Positions 44,001-47,625 of a stretch of 64,000 nt of DNA are shown piece by piece. Positions within the stretch are counted from its first letter, which is position 1. Each line of letters starts with the position of its first letter. Position numbers and translations under genes: made by a program. Under the pieces are notes generated by a model. That model saw nothing but the letters and a program-made list of their open reading frames with translations, was not told the origin of the DNA and ran no database searches. The DNA is from an uncultured Clostridia bacterium (GTDB lineage: Bacteria > Bacillota > Clostridia > Christensenellales > CAG-917): contig CALVTS010000003.1 of the NCBI GenBank assembly GCA_944363035.1, positions 1 to 64,000 on the forward strand, written 5' to 3'.

Positions 44001-46416
44001 ACATGAAGTCGAATGCCTGAGTGCCATCGGCGAGAGTGGCTATGAGCTCGTTGACATTGGTGAGCTCGGCGTTGAGAGTGAGAGTCGCCGAAGTGCCGAA
44101 GGATTCGCCGAACGCCGCGAGCACCGAGACCATGAAGTCGTTCGCCTGCTCGAATTTGATGTCCGCGAAGTCGCCGCCCTTGACGTCGATGTTGAGATCG
44201 GCTTGGAGACCTATCTGTACGGACTCCACGCCCGAGAACATTTTGCCGATGTCCAGATCCACAAAGTCGTCGAGGGTCGCGAGCTTGATATACTCGCCGC
44301 TCTCGTGTTCGCTCACGAAAGTGGCGATCCTGTCATTGTAATAGGTCTCGTCCGCCACCGAGCCGAAGCGCGCGGTGATGGTCACGCCGAGGGAGGCGAA
44401 CTGCTCTTTGAGTTCGTCCATGCCCGTGAAGAGCCCGAGGTTGAGCTTGATCTCCTTGTCGCTTGCGAAACCGTGATTTTCGTAGGTCAGGCTCACGTCC
44501 TCGAGGGGGATACGCGCGCCTTCCATGTCTCCCGTGAACACGAGAGCGAATATGGATTGCAGGACGCCCTCGGTGAGAGCGATCTGTATCTTTTCGATGT
44601 TGAAGATGTTGCCGTTCATCTCAACGTCTATGCAGTTGAGTATGGACTGCACCATGCCGATGATGTCCACCTGAGGCTCGCCCTCATCGTTCGCGCTTAT
44701 CGCGCGCACGACCTTGCCCTCGTTCACCGCTTCCTGCGCGGCGGAAACGAAGGAGGCTACCCTCTCCTCTTCCTCGATGGTCAGACCGGCGTCGTAGAGA
44801 GCCGCCTGCACCGTGCCGACGAGATACTCGAAAGCGTTGCCGAGGATGCGGTTGACGTCCACGCCGTCAACATAGAATTTGCCCGTGCCGAGGAGCCCGG
44901 ACAGATCGACGTAGACGGATTCCTTCTCGCCCACGTAGCCTATGCTCGCGCGCACGTCCTCCGCGCTGTCCGCGCCCGTGAGTTCGATGAGAAGGTTGGT
45001 CTGCGTATTGTCGAACATATTGATGTCGCCGACGATGTGCAGTTTGAGGGTGCGATCGAGCCCCGAAATGTCGATCTGCTTGTCAAGGATATCGGCAATG
45101 TCGTCGGTGATGGAACCCTCGGGGAGAAGCCCCGTGATGAGGGTGCCGAATGCGCTCAGGAGCTCATTGGGCGTGACATCCCTCTCGTTGAGTTTGAGGT
45201 TGAGCGCAAGGGTGAGGTCCACCGTGACGAGGGAATATTCCGTCAGGCTGTCGAGGGTGGTCTCCCCCGTCTCCTCGTTCACTACGCCGAGCCCTCTGCC
45301 GCCCTCTTCCTCGGGGGCGAGCAGATAGCCCTCGACGTCCAGGAGAGGACGATCGTTGTTCCACTGTATGCCGTCTCCGCCGATGGAGATCTCGATGTGG
45401 TTCTGCTGTATGCCGATCTCATCCGCGAGATCGGTGCCGTAGGTGTCGAAGTCGAGCCCGACGTTGAGCCCTGCCGAAGAGAGCTCTCTCATGCCGTTGC
45501 CGTCATCGGGAGTGAGCTCGGCGACAAGATACAGCGACATATCCGAAAGAGCCTGCAAATAGGTAAGATCGATGCCCGTAAGGTCGTCCACGAGCCCGAA
45601 GATGTCGTTCAGCGTCATGCCGCCGAGCGCGTCTCCGATGACGTCGTCGAGCGCGCCGCCGAATATGCCGCTCAACGCGCCGCCGATGATGTCCGCAAGA
45701 GGTATGGGCATCTCAAGACGCTGAGAGCCGTCCTCGTTGGTGATGAGTCTGGAAGAGCCGAAGAGGTTGGGAAGTATGCCCGTGATGGCGCCGAGCACCC
45801 CTTCGTCGGAGGAAAGAATGTTGTTGAGAAGGAACTGAGCAAGACTGTTGTCGTCGAGAAGTCCGCGCAAAGTATCGACGACCGCCGTCATATTCATCCT
45901 GTCCGTCTTGACCACGGTCGCGCCGGCTTTCAGCCCGGTGCAGTCGTAGACGACGGTGGAATCGAAATAATATACGCCGAGGAGCACGTCGCCGAGGGTG
46001 ACCTCGCCGTTCACGTCGCTCGCTTCGCACAGCTCGAAACGGAACTGCGTGTTGGCGTCGTTTTCAAGATCGATGTCCGCCTGGACCTTGAACGCGTATG
46101 TATATGTCACGGCGTCCTTGACGTACTTGAACGTCACGACGTAATCGTTGAACACATACGGCTCCACGTTGGAATTGGAGGCTTTGGCGGCGTCCATGAG
46201 CGTGTTCCACGCTTCAAGCCCCGTCAGAGTCTCATAGCCTTGGTCATCGGGATCTTCGCCGTCCGGAGTGACGGGGATGGGAGGAGTGATATCCGTCCCG
46301 CCGTCCGGACCGGTGCCGCCGCCGGTGCCCGTCGTGGGTTCGTTGCACGCCACGAAAAGCGCCGCCGTAAGGCAGAGTACGAGAATAATCAAAAACGCGA
46401 ACTTCAGTTTTCTCAT
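21601..46416 (-). CDS. Giant modular lipoprotein, 8,271 residues, function unknown
   Basis: One uninterrupted 24.8-kb frame, roughly 0.87 MDa. The ATG at 46416 follows GGAGGGA; it begins MRKLKFAF, has a hydrophobic core and the lipobox-like LFVAC with Cys24, then a Gly/Thr/Pro linker, so it should be exported and lipid-anchored. About 14-15 divergent beta-rich modules fill residues 60-6,400. Each has alternating hydrophobic strands, a hallmark hairpin such as YLVDDTLYADLSAL or YYADGILYVDASAL, then an acidic linker like SSEAVTA near residues 573, 868, 1149, 1446, 1723, 2061, 2402, 2881, 3588, 4359, 5076, 5607, 5978 and 6288. Middle modules carry Tyr-rich insertions, a Pro-Glu run (about 3,094-3,117) and one zinc-knuckle-like HTYQDNVCTGCGA (about 4,855). 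Residues about 6,800-8,271 resemble Ig-like beta repeats. There is no LPxTG or transmembrane C-terminus. Each module's strand pattern recalls LolA/LppX-type lipid-binding lipoproteins, but this is inference; adhesion or a surface stalk is equally possible. Confidence 0.9.
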   Translation of the reverse strand: MRKLKFAFLIILVLCLTAALFVACNEPTTGTGGGTGPDGGTDITPPIPVTPDGEDPDDQGYETLTGLEAWNTLMDAAKASNSNVEPYVFNDYVVTFKYVKDAVTYTYAFKVQADIDLENDANTQFRFELCEASDVNGEVTLGDVLLGVYYFDSTVVYDCTGLKAGATVVKTDRMNMTAVVDTLRGLLDDNSLAQFLLNNILSSDEGVLGAITGILPNLFGSSRLITNEDGSQRLEMPIPLADIIGGALSGIFGGALDDVIGDALGGMTLNDIFGLVDDLTGIDLTYLQALSDMSLYLVAELTPDDGNGMRELSSAGLNVGLDFDTYGTDLADEIGIQQNHIEISIGGDGIQWNNDRPLLDVEGYLLAPEEEGGRGLGVVNEETGETTLDSLTEYSLVTVDLTLALNLKLNERDVTPNELLSAFGTLITGLLPEGSITDDIADILDKQIDISGLDRTLKLHIVGDINMFDNTQTNLLIELTGADSAEDVRASIGYVGEKESVYVDLSGLLGTGKFYVDGVDVNRILGNAFEYLVGTVQAALYDAGLTIEEEERVASFVSAAQEAVNEGKVVRAISANDEGEPQVDIIGMVQSILNCIDVEMNGNIFNIEKIQIALTEGVLQSIFALVFTGDMEGARIPLEDVSLTYENHGFASDKEIKLNLGLFTGMDELKEQFASLGVTITARFGSVADETYYNDRIATFVSEHESGEYIKLATLDDFVDLDIGKMFSGVESVQIGLQADLNIDVKGGDFADIKFEQANDFMVSVLAAFGESFGTSATLTLNAELTNVNELIATLADGTQAFDFMSLIPDLNIYVELAQKGGTGTAPLRIWLVEGVAYIATSEELLGGLSLQVDLNPFLADAAGASEAIAADDAATDGTTDGTTDGTTDDTTGTAAVIPPQLLAIIATADVTLGDLYLDVVLGSGLLGALLDLIGVTGLEINAAGTDETLGLEAGVSIDFNDGLQIAGGSTSEGLSIGLTLGVGDNFDFGVTLGGINAVINGESSIAVDDSLVFVDFLNEPYVNLDLALGLDVDLHANNMSLGGDLGTISFPTGVDLDLALELDAKLDLRSLLSSFTGATVSGDNETELALRLLNKADDADEVLLGAYYADGILYVDASALIGARVSTELDIMALLESLLASSGTEGDAVTTANGDYSVGAFEFLMTVTSKGFVIEVAQGLTQVITDLIGIDLGEIDAALSLDWSNITGDADENGNLLDVTVGVGTLADVRVTLAPFGIGLGKVAFDEAASVIPADVTTETYPSIGSLFNENNEFSADGLDLDSVYAELGGSVKLSASADGETEWSIGEWIGNFTGGIEGITANLQSLIERLVFSFVIDKTVSQEIDFNLRALLRFPESLNDKDLVKYILSNSDIALEISTPDMAEGEYLLALYIIAGEDGRSTLYISSADGGIIGGKIAVPGIDLGSLIASTETPSAPEGGEEGGAVTSTEGDATTETPEEETDILGTIFGLINRIYVTNDEARVNFGANLLVTLLNLLLPGYELDEENFLQLDPEGSFVSVFYGMGEEGRDIGIELSIAPDPMTIGITLGDLGVSVNDASASVIDKAELAEYKNIYDDDVAVSLDTTLSLELTLLNTEELENGELPIGDILSALTSAIMLDLGVAIRDDLTLAVDVRLGANIYFNDPEKTEVMLELRDGGSADGALILGAYVRGDVLYVDLGMISEGNRFKIENTALVSAVLDAVNGALATEADASATSEAVTATDGTETVEPEKTPLDIILEISEGHLALNVTEAVLLGVIGAVAGTDADIDGIFDALDLGAEVSVAVDFDRPAVSVEVFTKYANIAIAIEEPYVSNSVNVDVNDTITAVASDNSFQSYQRSSIARFGLDLTVRYSADATYTLANEDELDAYPLADRFTKLPDGTFVQDNEGKYIRRGVGLSDIIDTVFGLDAVSDAIGGGEMDATLRAIVDMLVASLGAELYIDDPIGDDLAISIFGTLDLETLGLSGILSDFALPTFDVLEILNALQVGLQIVFNPEDENDTAAIGVYLANGYVYLDLSGLGGPKISADLFGILKEMEVAPFFEKEQTPEGSGEAVTATNGTEGGAEGGTEGTTESFDVNGFLNALVRQIVIRSNVDAALAGGSFNLLENGLGLDILLPSNLLGNLVAFIAGSEEGFRFEDFVLDEDSKISLNVGGGNGLELVVAAESNAGFEFEIAASAGIEIDIATSNPDVLTAAQKRTYINMTDMVMNIINLVNKEEGAELGSQVVTLSLSGMATFETDGEGSYDLGSLIAQYLEDIVLELNTDSAFEDGIAFRLTAGLDLGKLAFSVLADATLDSDQKLAKFLEESDLNSLEVALELLDIDAAGNVDQDTVLAGIYLSGGNLYIDGTGVFDIVSNYSYVPNFLQFVLEAAELVGTSGEDGNDPATGEAVLAKAAAVTAANGDDDAMRDALIELVYSDTAMQIVITKSIISALLAALVPDIGSLADIFDNFEVSIGADIGKYAYENIYEAGLMKAIAGDGYAPITEDGKVIGYTPVSEGGTYDLVAVVSGDEGPFYAEDKDGNFYDIEGRRYNLYEEVSYPEVADGTGRYVRLAEDEDVILDRDRYTFYAENADGDRVVVTDATALPAHTVVTVFREGAYQAVKLDDNGYVQTYERKYGYVREDDGELLRIYDPYTHIDEFYLSLGAHVGTMNLGLSLGGIGLSFGGTGKVVPDYITQGKTKVPEKYDAAADADKNVYTYENGTYTEVTQPVDGAEYYFDIPLLPFYDSVITVGASVELELSISEGTIDLGQIFKSILGDLEGLVIEIPETNKGYSSAHLRLDLTLVLDMFDLASSEFAVEIYNLSSESGAEVRWLAAYYLNDMIYIDLSFFNLPKLAVPMTEISTWIEDTLGDLLNASVYDDVEVGTGSSEAITADDVAEADADAVADLTTEEKVAALLISPRKLAISIGNAMMRYVLSILTIGDDPLSDLVYDELLGGLDVTIDVSDGVEVSIGAELMLEGDRYQLVAGTGTLDEGERYFVFDANGDGNEHPEGLFVAVSDEVYREASSEDLNGDADTYVRYEAEKVGDAWVYYVYSLTDGTDAAYDVYYVFDEATDAYKEYVFETKEPLYTREDVYTEVYTEPTPEPEPEPEPEPEPEPEPEPEPGVDTQDETAGGETTTPDEGAEPAPAIPDGLEEGKTYYVKTVTEEGDVYTVYEGSLTEIPAGTTLYEHSYGYALYEGDLVEGTVYYVKRTGTEGDVYVSMVRNEVENGAKLYARETKAVENRGVYLMEEGTSANVNDYDTVLSLYLGVNNVDMFFTEEREYSLSQEELSEFYDFNQLDTVSLSETISLDLLFADGSDIDLAALFEYLFPDSAYDFETIVGVTSGSDALNNIERGLAITVSLEFKLGAFINYLRSLDALYDLGTIAEDGTFQALAALPEGDLDLVTFIELIMTMIGAKAEERDGSIYYEDDNVEDLFGLETFLYFINASVVLTTTSSDGTPEHTMLGVYMTLGDNEGVTYDKDDPDHEGQQLYSHYYANVYGDYGYVEGQGYTPISDIVGGYDGVRYSYDPSFLYPDEKGDLVREDAGFYVDLSYLGQPGVFIDLTELIDFVNGMMKDTSSASEEGTESTGEAVTAANGDGTTDEGFSLPIDLGELLGVQGDLSDSLPLLTSEIAAYIRAFVFGARITSTYIRILVQTDFLDQILTLLTGDFNFGAEFEQSYLGINVDVNNYLYAPLVGTTDEKGNVIAAADHDQIVFSDTRFAIERDDANGMYYVSVTLAGESVFALRDDMSAAELASYDVEELGYWNIIPIETYLNVNGEYIPTTDASNADWLRAERYEATDGMAEFNEALIGTYKFYVPAGTEYAGVANDKGMAEFANGEKIYVVYPSATQKPFIEARIWLWDHSVSLGINMPTTEGAEYTYTEQAGGDYRAVEKVTYAPDAEIGEDAENGRDYLYYRGNYYQIKLDKLVQGNDFVSVTDWEAFRSAPYDGDYYLHIVSDEGFMAYIPITRADVYEQQVYKTVYEYVGKGEGDYKRNTTSSLISVPEFHADFNQPSADYVMGDDASKYYVDASGNLQVLEDEEYDGVTYVRDDFTFVHSADTGRFTSVSDAREAFLEMWAPTYDSDGDGVVDEATANDFNMNFSVYLSENFDVYGEDAGADLAGTPIFYDGEYVNYGDTGELYYINLTIRGSISVSQYKEYLTEEDWNLRFGNTEGWAAAPKYALVRGHYVAWDDAAHAGLKQYGMYAASTSTVQNVLGAIFGDMDALFTVQDGYEATLPFEIRATVMIDYASADEDAYNTLYVAGLELAIDLWRTEADETLTHVLGLYYMSDPMNIGDNNDSNDVLNTSALYLDLSWILGPTAKVKVDLSDYPLETLLNDMVLSSLLGDGEEDTTGSSEAVTAAIDPVADPDKATVLLNVFSRSIALKASAGFLKLVIDLIAPDMTNTLEEMLPNLAIHAQIDAAPYDITIGASLFDNEGNGLIDLGITLNLFNTEEKTEGLQIGFGSLESYAEMSAERLHELTKGEATGADYMYYHGMFTRVEEYAEDGRTYYKQGGEGEKGYAPIEAGDDPAKLAEEGKLFVLDNETYYEPLKGNDAVSATPVEDLYVEIPAGYIMLEDADDYAWASGGNYYEKVEAGAPLEGGNKYYFLNDGGVFQGLNNYYATWASINGRALYKLDSGEYVAVSDATAIKEGEVYYVRDEKPTEPEEPSGDGTGDGTGDGSDESGSEQKPEYKYTSVLELAKTDFAGKQLYAATKTYSGTKLTLYYYNYNATNASGMMTQYRVAYPAAPGGEAEFVDYDNTGRSTGSARLYVSYSEAVRRSGAAVVNSRFGITTADEANTVRYAKDANGGHKAYSVFGNYQTLLALDLGVLLGGETNEEVAKDPTHEHTYQDNVCTGCGAVDALGVIVGGLQSAGLKTVELGGTLSLDLTFSDVLNWTRQMTRLMEVDGRDDNYFQMLLASLAQNSAEFVSMIGLDVDLALQLNVEGLIGMLPELLSMPEGATPDVASLLPAILAGAKIYLEVAIDTNFYGESIMDAEPIKLWVDVTDDLYLNIYITAPDLGRVVGLAEYSDPTDASTVNTAIGDFFAQGVKIENLINLGDLLSGAGGGSSEAVTAAEGGSGIIVDIGQASTGLLSEDIWGVLDLILGQVLFARDMVSVGITENLIAELIAVLVPEFDEEDLVLLPTFTVTDGDDTSGINLNVGGGSLGLTVNLGVKGGFDDFTAIEDLDAELIERLIGAEGNNTYGIDSFDTYLRSVAYMTENEDGTFSPVRGEKGQVTTAQATAQNAAIVLSTEEYALAVYASPEEAWLGDRYEIVDFDADGNPVFGSWVRDENGDLETEGEAVEGKDNHTYRYTLEPVADEIAYKNAFVGSPNGAYGILPEEYQDYQGMLGGQVSEGDYVTYGAGTHMLVSRIERLTGEAYTGARYSFDEDHVVGEYALLGDVTIALSLGDLGLSVNQPFSAPETFTYYDMDEGIDVTKHYTDMTAVNEASLRLSTAIDVGFWGNTGANINLGALADMLFGLDAIKGALGGATLVGSDLDINITGDMGSDEYPYFTVKLDAYLDMATYTMQAALEVYRNNADGTEGDKLIAVYLVDDTLYADLSALLGEGVRVAITSLGIEELLATELGGLLGTDGTGQAEAFTASIGDTAGLTLHDYAYLAVLINPGYFSIQLTMAVVDAIIAKVAEDNPDLGLDMELPDIGDIQIESEGKDGNLLSLNLKMSEDFGASLDINHLYIGTEPVFTSEDIGEFKTEGEGAYKPIYDVVTGLNDEFTISASASATISMTSEGLTPESDKYDESLAGWVIELLTGLLGSNSFFVSAFDPKTDAEYNKYQGPVYVAKTDDNGAVTYEQIGTAYNTSLYTDMNGELKQYIALGEQQFYRTTMIEATFAAGEVNLTIDLEADLNIGALMAYGIGGILLSDLRLSVGMGSPFNSTILEVYYLGSSRLSNAKTGTIYELTTAVEAGELAAFNDAIFIDASGLGLGKIKFQGIAGLLGANIGEIYDPVEEAATAADPEEETSEEETANGGAAYSVSLGIDLAENYVGLNIDRSLIQMVFGLLTPTLESAGIGGLPDVQSLGLGLTFGDRGISSIALDAVVDGAGTGLHLTLGDFNIALENQLDTGNLVNMVKTQFAGVTYSGTAGVMTLLQSLIDGIDPNLSINVDRRAYSVVLDTSGDTYFGVGRDLKSVRTTTNSSLSIVSSYGYQQAGGNGMEQLGGLTTLNDYAIRLDLAANHPDASQDKALTAKVYFGNNNLMIADVDVGMGWASGLADLLKVFNWINLGTLIGGGQLFPSFAYGDDRDAATWQPGDPVATTASEGEAGVAADDTVLYGNGLKTNGDGSIVTDNDTLDKNAFTTRGSAATNVNGPYKWAISDDGTSWTSGYSYGGGDIMSILNGLVNKVEVNLFNKNGYQPYLATMPDHSGEGVADTDSSLISVKVELNKDAYNELMIFLYTTILSLLHVAIDANGAMTWTIDGKNLSTGVAEHEGGKEFYYFAYDTNWMMGGSGEDEFGNIIRRHENSSGNSKWVMSNLFAELDSIDYMNISEHEKTVRRVQLLEPYARAIPSALLNWVLRDMFHLSAFLAGLLGNARKGLGDATALVSSLLPTFASYDSDAPNPSLNIYIDLNPSESFYGLDGKANNGYAAREMAPGIQAIELMVNVEKDGGQRLLAGINDSGTPIYGQNLFNTSSVANGTLKEAYVLSINPRNLVDTSATYSGEGLFELLEADRLETNIDTNGYKIVVDDVGTKHATLYDGSGKSLAEGTLNADFLVGESGVGAALPKDAKVHLVNQDTQTHTVPVSWDAGAIDYTPADEDTMVSGEGGRLAGYVYGYALNLVVGKIPVYITDDQKFAKALDATTNDSGDDITVVMYGDSGKYELPDLVRVYFGGGYDYSNSVLFGTRYYDAAGNAGLALLWDDTINDYRKNSDGLYNVYPAYVGLMDFKDGAPVTVTKSGVDYYVIKTSNGANYLPDGVFEWDLSYFDYGWDGESSYEDGGQVTVGIRYQWGFAAEQYAEIPVTIQTAKLGAQEQSNYQFSNGRSLDFFDWGALATAIGATGLVDLNELGGLIETYFEAFGPVSGNFVNGDGTPNYNNTFSNGEIVAWDLTALKDALVNNVGEEVAVPVTMYVGGFNIWRQYETSALGELSLAHGMMDDVAIYYTDPESSEASWVIASSQEHHSVIASEIASKGYASVAQAVTLTVTIGENREFEWNVASEEPPVTTGADTYLFSDDSATVLSGGVQTYTISTAEQLYGAMPESGSVLDGGTGKTRKAAFDWNGFVFDTDRTADVATLTVTSKGVSTETEVLVTLADNADVEEALATLDDAKQASQVDKIVSARYRALSIDPLEYATFGDYLAGNGLAGAEIEVVVGQDQKTVTVTSWSDTLTDDSVLSLAGARYPENIVTMQDDEGNVYTAVVPVIVNARTIESTEIRFSEEEGNEFAFAGSTRRFSNTVRRYNGPGQVVEVAYSPDTALPTEITVYNAYRFADANPFERDEEGNILIDVTFAEGGEVKVYAFAIAGLIVPESADSATELSLTYELRYESGEGAALSGSIAVNFMTVRVNGNNLDSAIAYGDLGGTEEGVVTFAPYDNMYAKTEDGYEQEPMPVLYGERATHGTLLSGFNYTEEVVIEPAPADDPDAEPVTETVTHRVGDITIYIDSMFVSSSSVGDYTSVPEGADVARYTVLADRSYNRVGNSYVLAEGMNGGYVFVYGASYTLAGEELTWDHSSVSYNYNGGLKRTSVSVKHVASEDGAESTVTGTVTLPIYIESGRVQSVAFENKDAEGASDYSVYFRGDNAAGLDYFKVNWDGSVLSFDPFDGLDVDEVVEVLGEDGTTVAEQYYLYFPEKVDFITTSGAIVRQSAVTWSNLAAIRNTYRGGSFGARFTVPAITGTDANGATVTHMAQQGFTAEGMVRIEERRVIEGGDAQNFGLQVEATTGDGAPFVTSGNPLAVGWRDRPNNGLGNFIDPYSFDLSAFREEAEKITAVKVKITGYTGGTGTDGSVIFYKAGTQEAEETGFSFVWSYTSMSVTYLGGRVALVAQLTGPDGSTQNYEVDYVVERKLVSRINATKGGSFSSNINTTVGADLGTAVSKYTIYPYQPSTHKMPTGWTLTVDVYQPTLNVETGQVTFGARVRQDTPSMAYVSVIMPSTAAVTVANATSGLENAGNATMQVTGGQRIRIPVKIQATAYNNNLSVSTPGATAQGKLGDVLVVWYGTATVSYNNWSEDNWSEATYNVTLTNPTGGNIEVPSIPGRSVTYKLRAYIGAVVDASGKVIDKNADGSPKAQFIASGVFTVNR
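27530..44710 (-). repeat. Tandem module region with EAVTA-type linkers
   Basis: Fourteen acidic linkers punctuate this stretch. Well-preserved copies are SGEAVTATNG, TSEAVTATDG, SSEAITADD, TGEAVTAANG and SSEAVTAA (twice); degenerate ones are VRAISAND, QAEAFTAS, EEAATAADP and GEAGVAAD. Spacing in residues is about 295, 281, 297, 277, 338, 341, 479, 707, 771, 717, 531, 371 and 310. DNA identity between modules is low, so this is an old amplification followed by divergence and insertion, not a recent duplication. Confidence 0.8.
37065..37138 (-). repeat. Pro-Glu dipeptide run within the giant gene
   Basis: About a dozen consecutive Pro-Glu dipeptides, encoded by GGCTCG/GGTTCG-type hexamers on the plus strand. 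It is preceded by TEPTP and followed by an acidic, Thr-rich stretch. Such PE runs form stiff, extended spacers and are prone to copy-number change by slippage. Confidence 0.9.
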
Positions 46417-46476
46417 AACTTCCCTCCTATGCTCTTGCGCACGTAAACGCGCTCGCATAGATAATAATACGAAGCA

Positions 46477-46505
46477 ATTATACGCACGCCCGTAGGGCGT
46501 TGCAC
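46477..46505 (-). promoter_or_regulatory. Candidate promoter of the giant gene with palindrome
   Basis: A perfect TATAAT (46482-46477, minus) predicts a start near 46470 and a 54-base leader. The -35 at 17 bases is weak (GTGCAA). The spacer contains the palindrome ACGCCC-GTA-GGGCGT (46486-46500), a possible operator. A strongly AT-rich tract (46510-46576) upstream could act as an UP element. The remaining intergenic bases hold no gene. Confidence 0.45.
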
Positions 46506-46576
46506 GGGGGGTTAAATATAATTAACAAAACCTTAAAATGTGAAAAGCGTGAAAAATTCGTAAAAAAATTCAAAGA

Positions 46577-46598
46577 CGGAAAGAGTTAACTCTTTCCG
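46577..46598 (-). terminator. Palindromic terminator after the PIG-L gene
   Basis: A 22-bp perfect palindrome centred on GAGTTAACTC lies 76 bases beyond the PIG-L stop. T-rich tracts flank it on both sides, so it could act in both directions; on the minus strand it is followed by TCTTTGAATTTTTTT. Confidence 0.75.
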
Positions 46599-46673
46599 CG
46601 CTTTTTGTCTTTTTTTGCCGAAAATTGACCGGGAGGGGCGCTTTCTCCCTTCCGCGCCCGCCGAGGCTTGACG

Positions 46674-47465
46674 CTAGACGTGCAGATCCCGACGAAAATC
46701 CTCCAGCTTGCTTTCGACAAACTCCGCAAGGGAGGCTCCGCGCACCAGAGGGGTCATGTCCACGCCGTATACGAGGGATGTCGCCTCGTCCCCCTCGTGG
46801 CTCTGATAGAAGGTGGCGTTTGCCGCGCGTCTCGCCGCCGCGGCTATGTCGTAACGCTTCACCGCGTTCTGGGACTCGAAACAGGACATCAGAGCGGCAG
46901 AGAGCTCCTCCGACCCGCTGACGTCCATCGCCACCTTGTCTCCCTCGGCAAGCCAATCCAGATCCCGCCACACCTCACAGCCGTAGACGGCGCGGGGCTT
47001 CATCTCCTCGGGGAGGGAATTTACCGCGGCGAGCGCGACGAGGCAAGCCGCGACGTGGGTGGGATGGCGATCGAAGGGGTTGTGGAGATAGAGCGCGTCG
47101 AGGCAGGGGTTTTCCCTCAGTACTGCCGCGAGCTCCTCGACGAGAGCCCCTCCTTCCTTTGCCGCGAGTTTGACCTCGGCGGAAGACCTCTCGAACAGAT
47201 AGAGCTTTTCGTATCGTCCCGCCTCGGCTGCTCTCTTCTGTTCCGCCGTGCGCAGAAGCGCCATATCCTCGTCGCTCACCGAAGCGTACGCCCCCGAACG
47301 CGGGCATTGCCCACCGTCCGTCAGTACGGCGGCGGCAAAGCCGCCGTCTCGGTATGCGCGGTATATCCCGTCAAGAGCGAGCATCTCCACGTCGTCCTTG
47401 TGGGCGGACACCGCCATATATCTCACACGAGCGCCCTTTGCGCTCCTAGGCACGAATTTTTCCAT
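46674..47465 (-). CDS. PIG-L family (LmbE-like) deacetylase
   Basis: A 263-residue zinc-dependent N-acetyl-glucosaminyl deacetylase-like protein. The metal site is in AHKDDVEM (the usual HPDDE with substitutions) and the distal DRHPTHVAA. Family members deacetylate GlcNAc conjugates such as GlcNAc-PI, GlcNAc-Ins, BSH/mycothiol precursors or sugars. The start follows GGAAAGGA. It follows the DUF4380 and GH20 genes in the same direction, suggesting amino-sugar breakdown. No signal peptide. Confidence 0.88.
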   Translation of the reverse strand: MEKFVPRSAKGARVRYMAVSAHKDDVEMLALDGIYRAYRDGGFAAAVLTDGGQCPRSGAYASVSDEDMALLRTAEQKRAAEAGRYEKLYLFERSSAEVKLAAKEGGALVEELAAVLRENPCLDALYLHNPFDRHPTHVAACLVALAAVNSLPEEMKPRAVYGCEVWRDLDWLAEGDKVAMDVSGSEELSAALMSCFESQNAVKRYDIAAAARRAANATFYQSHEGDEATSLVYGVDMTPLVRGASLAEFVESKLEDFRRDLHV

Positions 47466-47496
47466 TTCCTTTCCTTGAAACTCTCGTGATTGCAAC

Positions 47497-47624
47497 ACGA
47501 TACGTGTTTTACGTCTGTCTGCGCCGTTGCGCTTCTGCGGACAAAATCATACGATACGTGTATTTTTCTCCGCCATTCGGCGGTTTTTCCCGCCGCCTGC
47601 GGACAATCGACGCACGATACGTGT
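47497..47624. repeat. Tandem intergenic repeat (ACGATACGTGT units)
   Basis: ACGATACGTGT recurs at 47497, 47551 and 47614, each followed by a T-rich stretch. CTGCGGACAA recurs at 47535 and 47597, 7-8 bases before the next copy. Together this is about 2.3 copies of a 54-63-bp unit filling the gap between the DUF4380 stop and the PIG-L start. A CCGCC-ATTC-GGCGG stem followed by TTTTT on the plus strand lies inside. Function unknown. Confidence 0.7.
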
Positions 47625-47625
47625 T

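Noticed and set aside
34252-46446. A 4,064-codon open frame opposite the giant gene (plus strand)
   Set aside because: It mirrors the giant gene in a frame kept open by GC-rich third positions. It has no ribosome site, His/Val/Glu-rich composition typical of an antisense shadow, and no recognisable domain; the minus-strand protein has a signal, modules and motifs.
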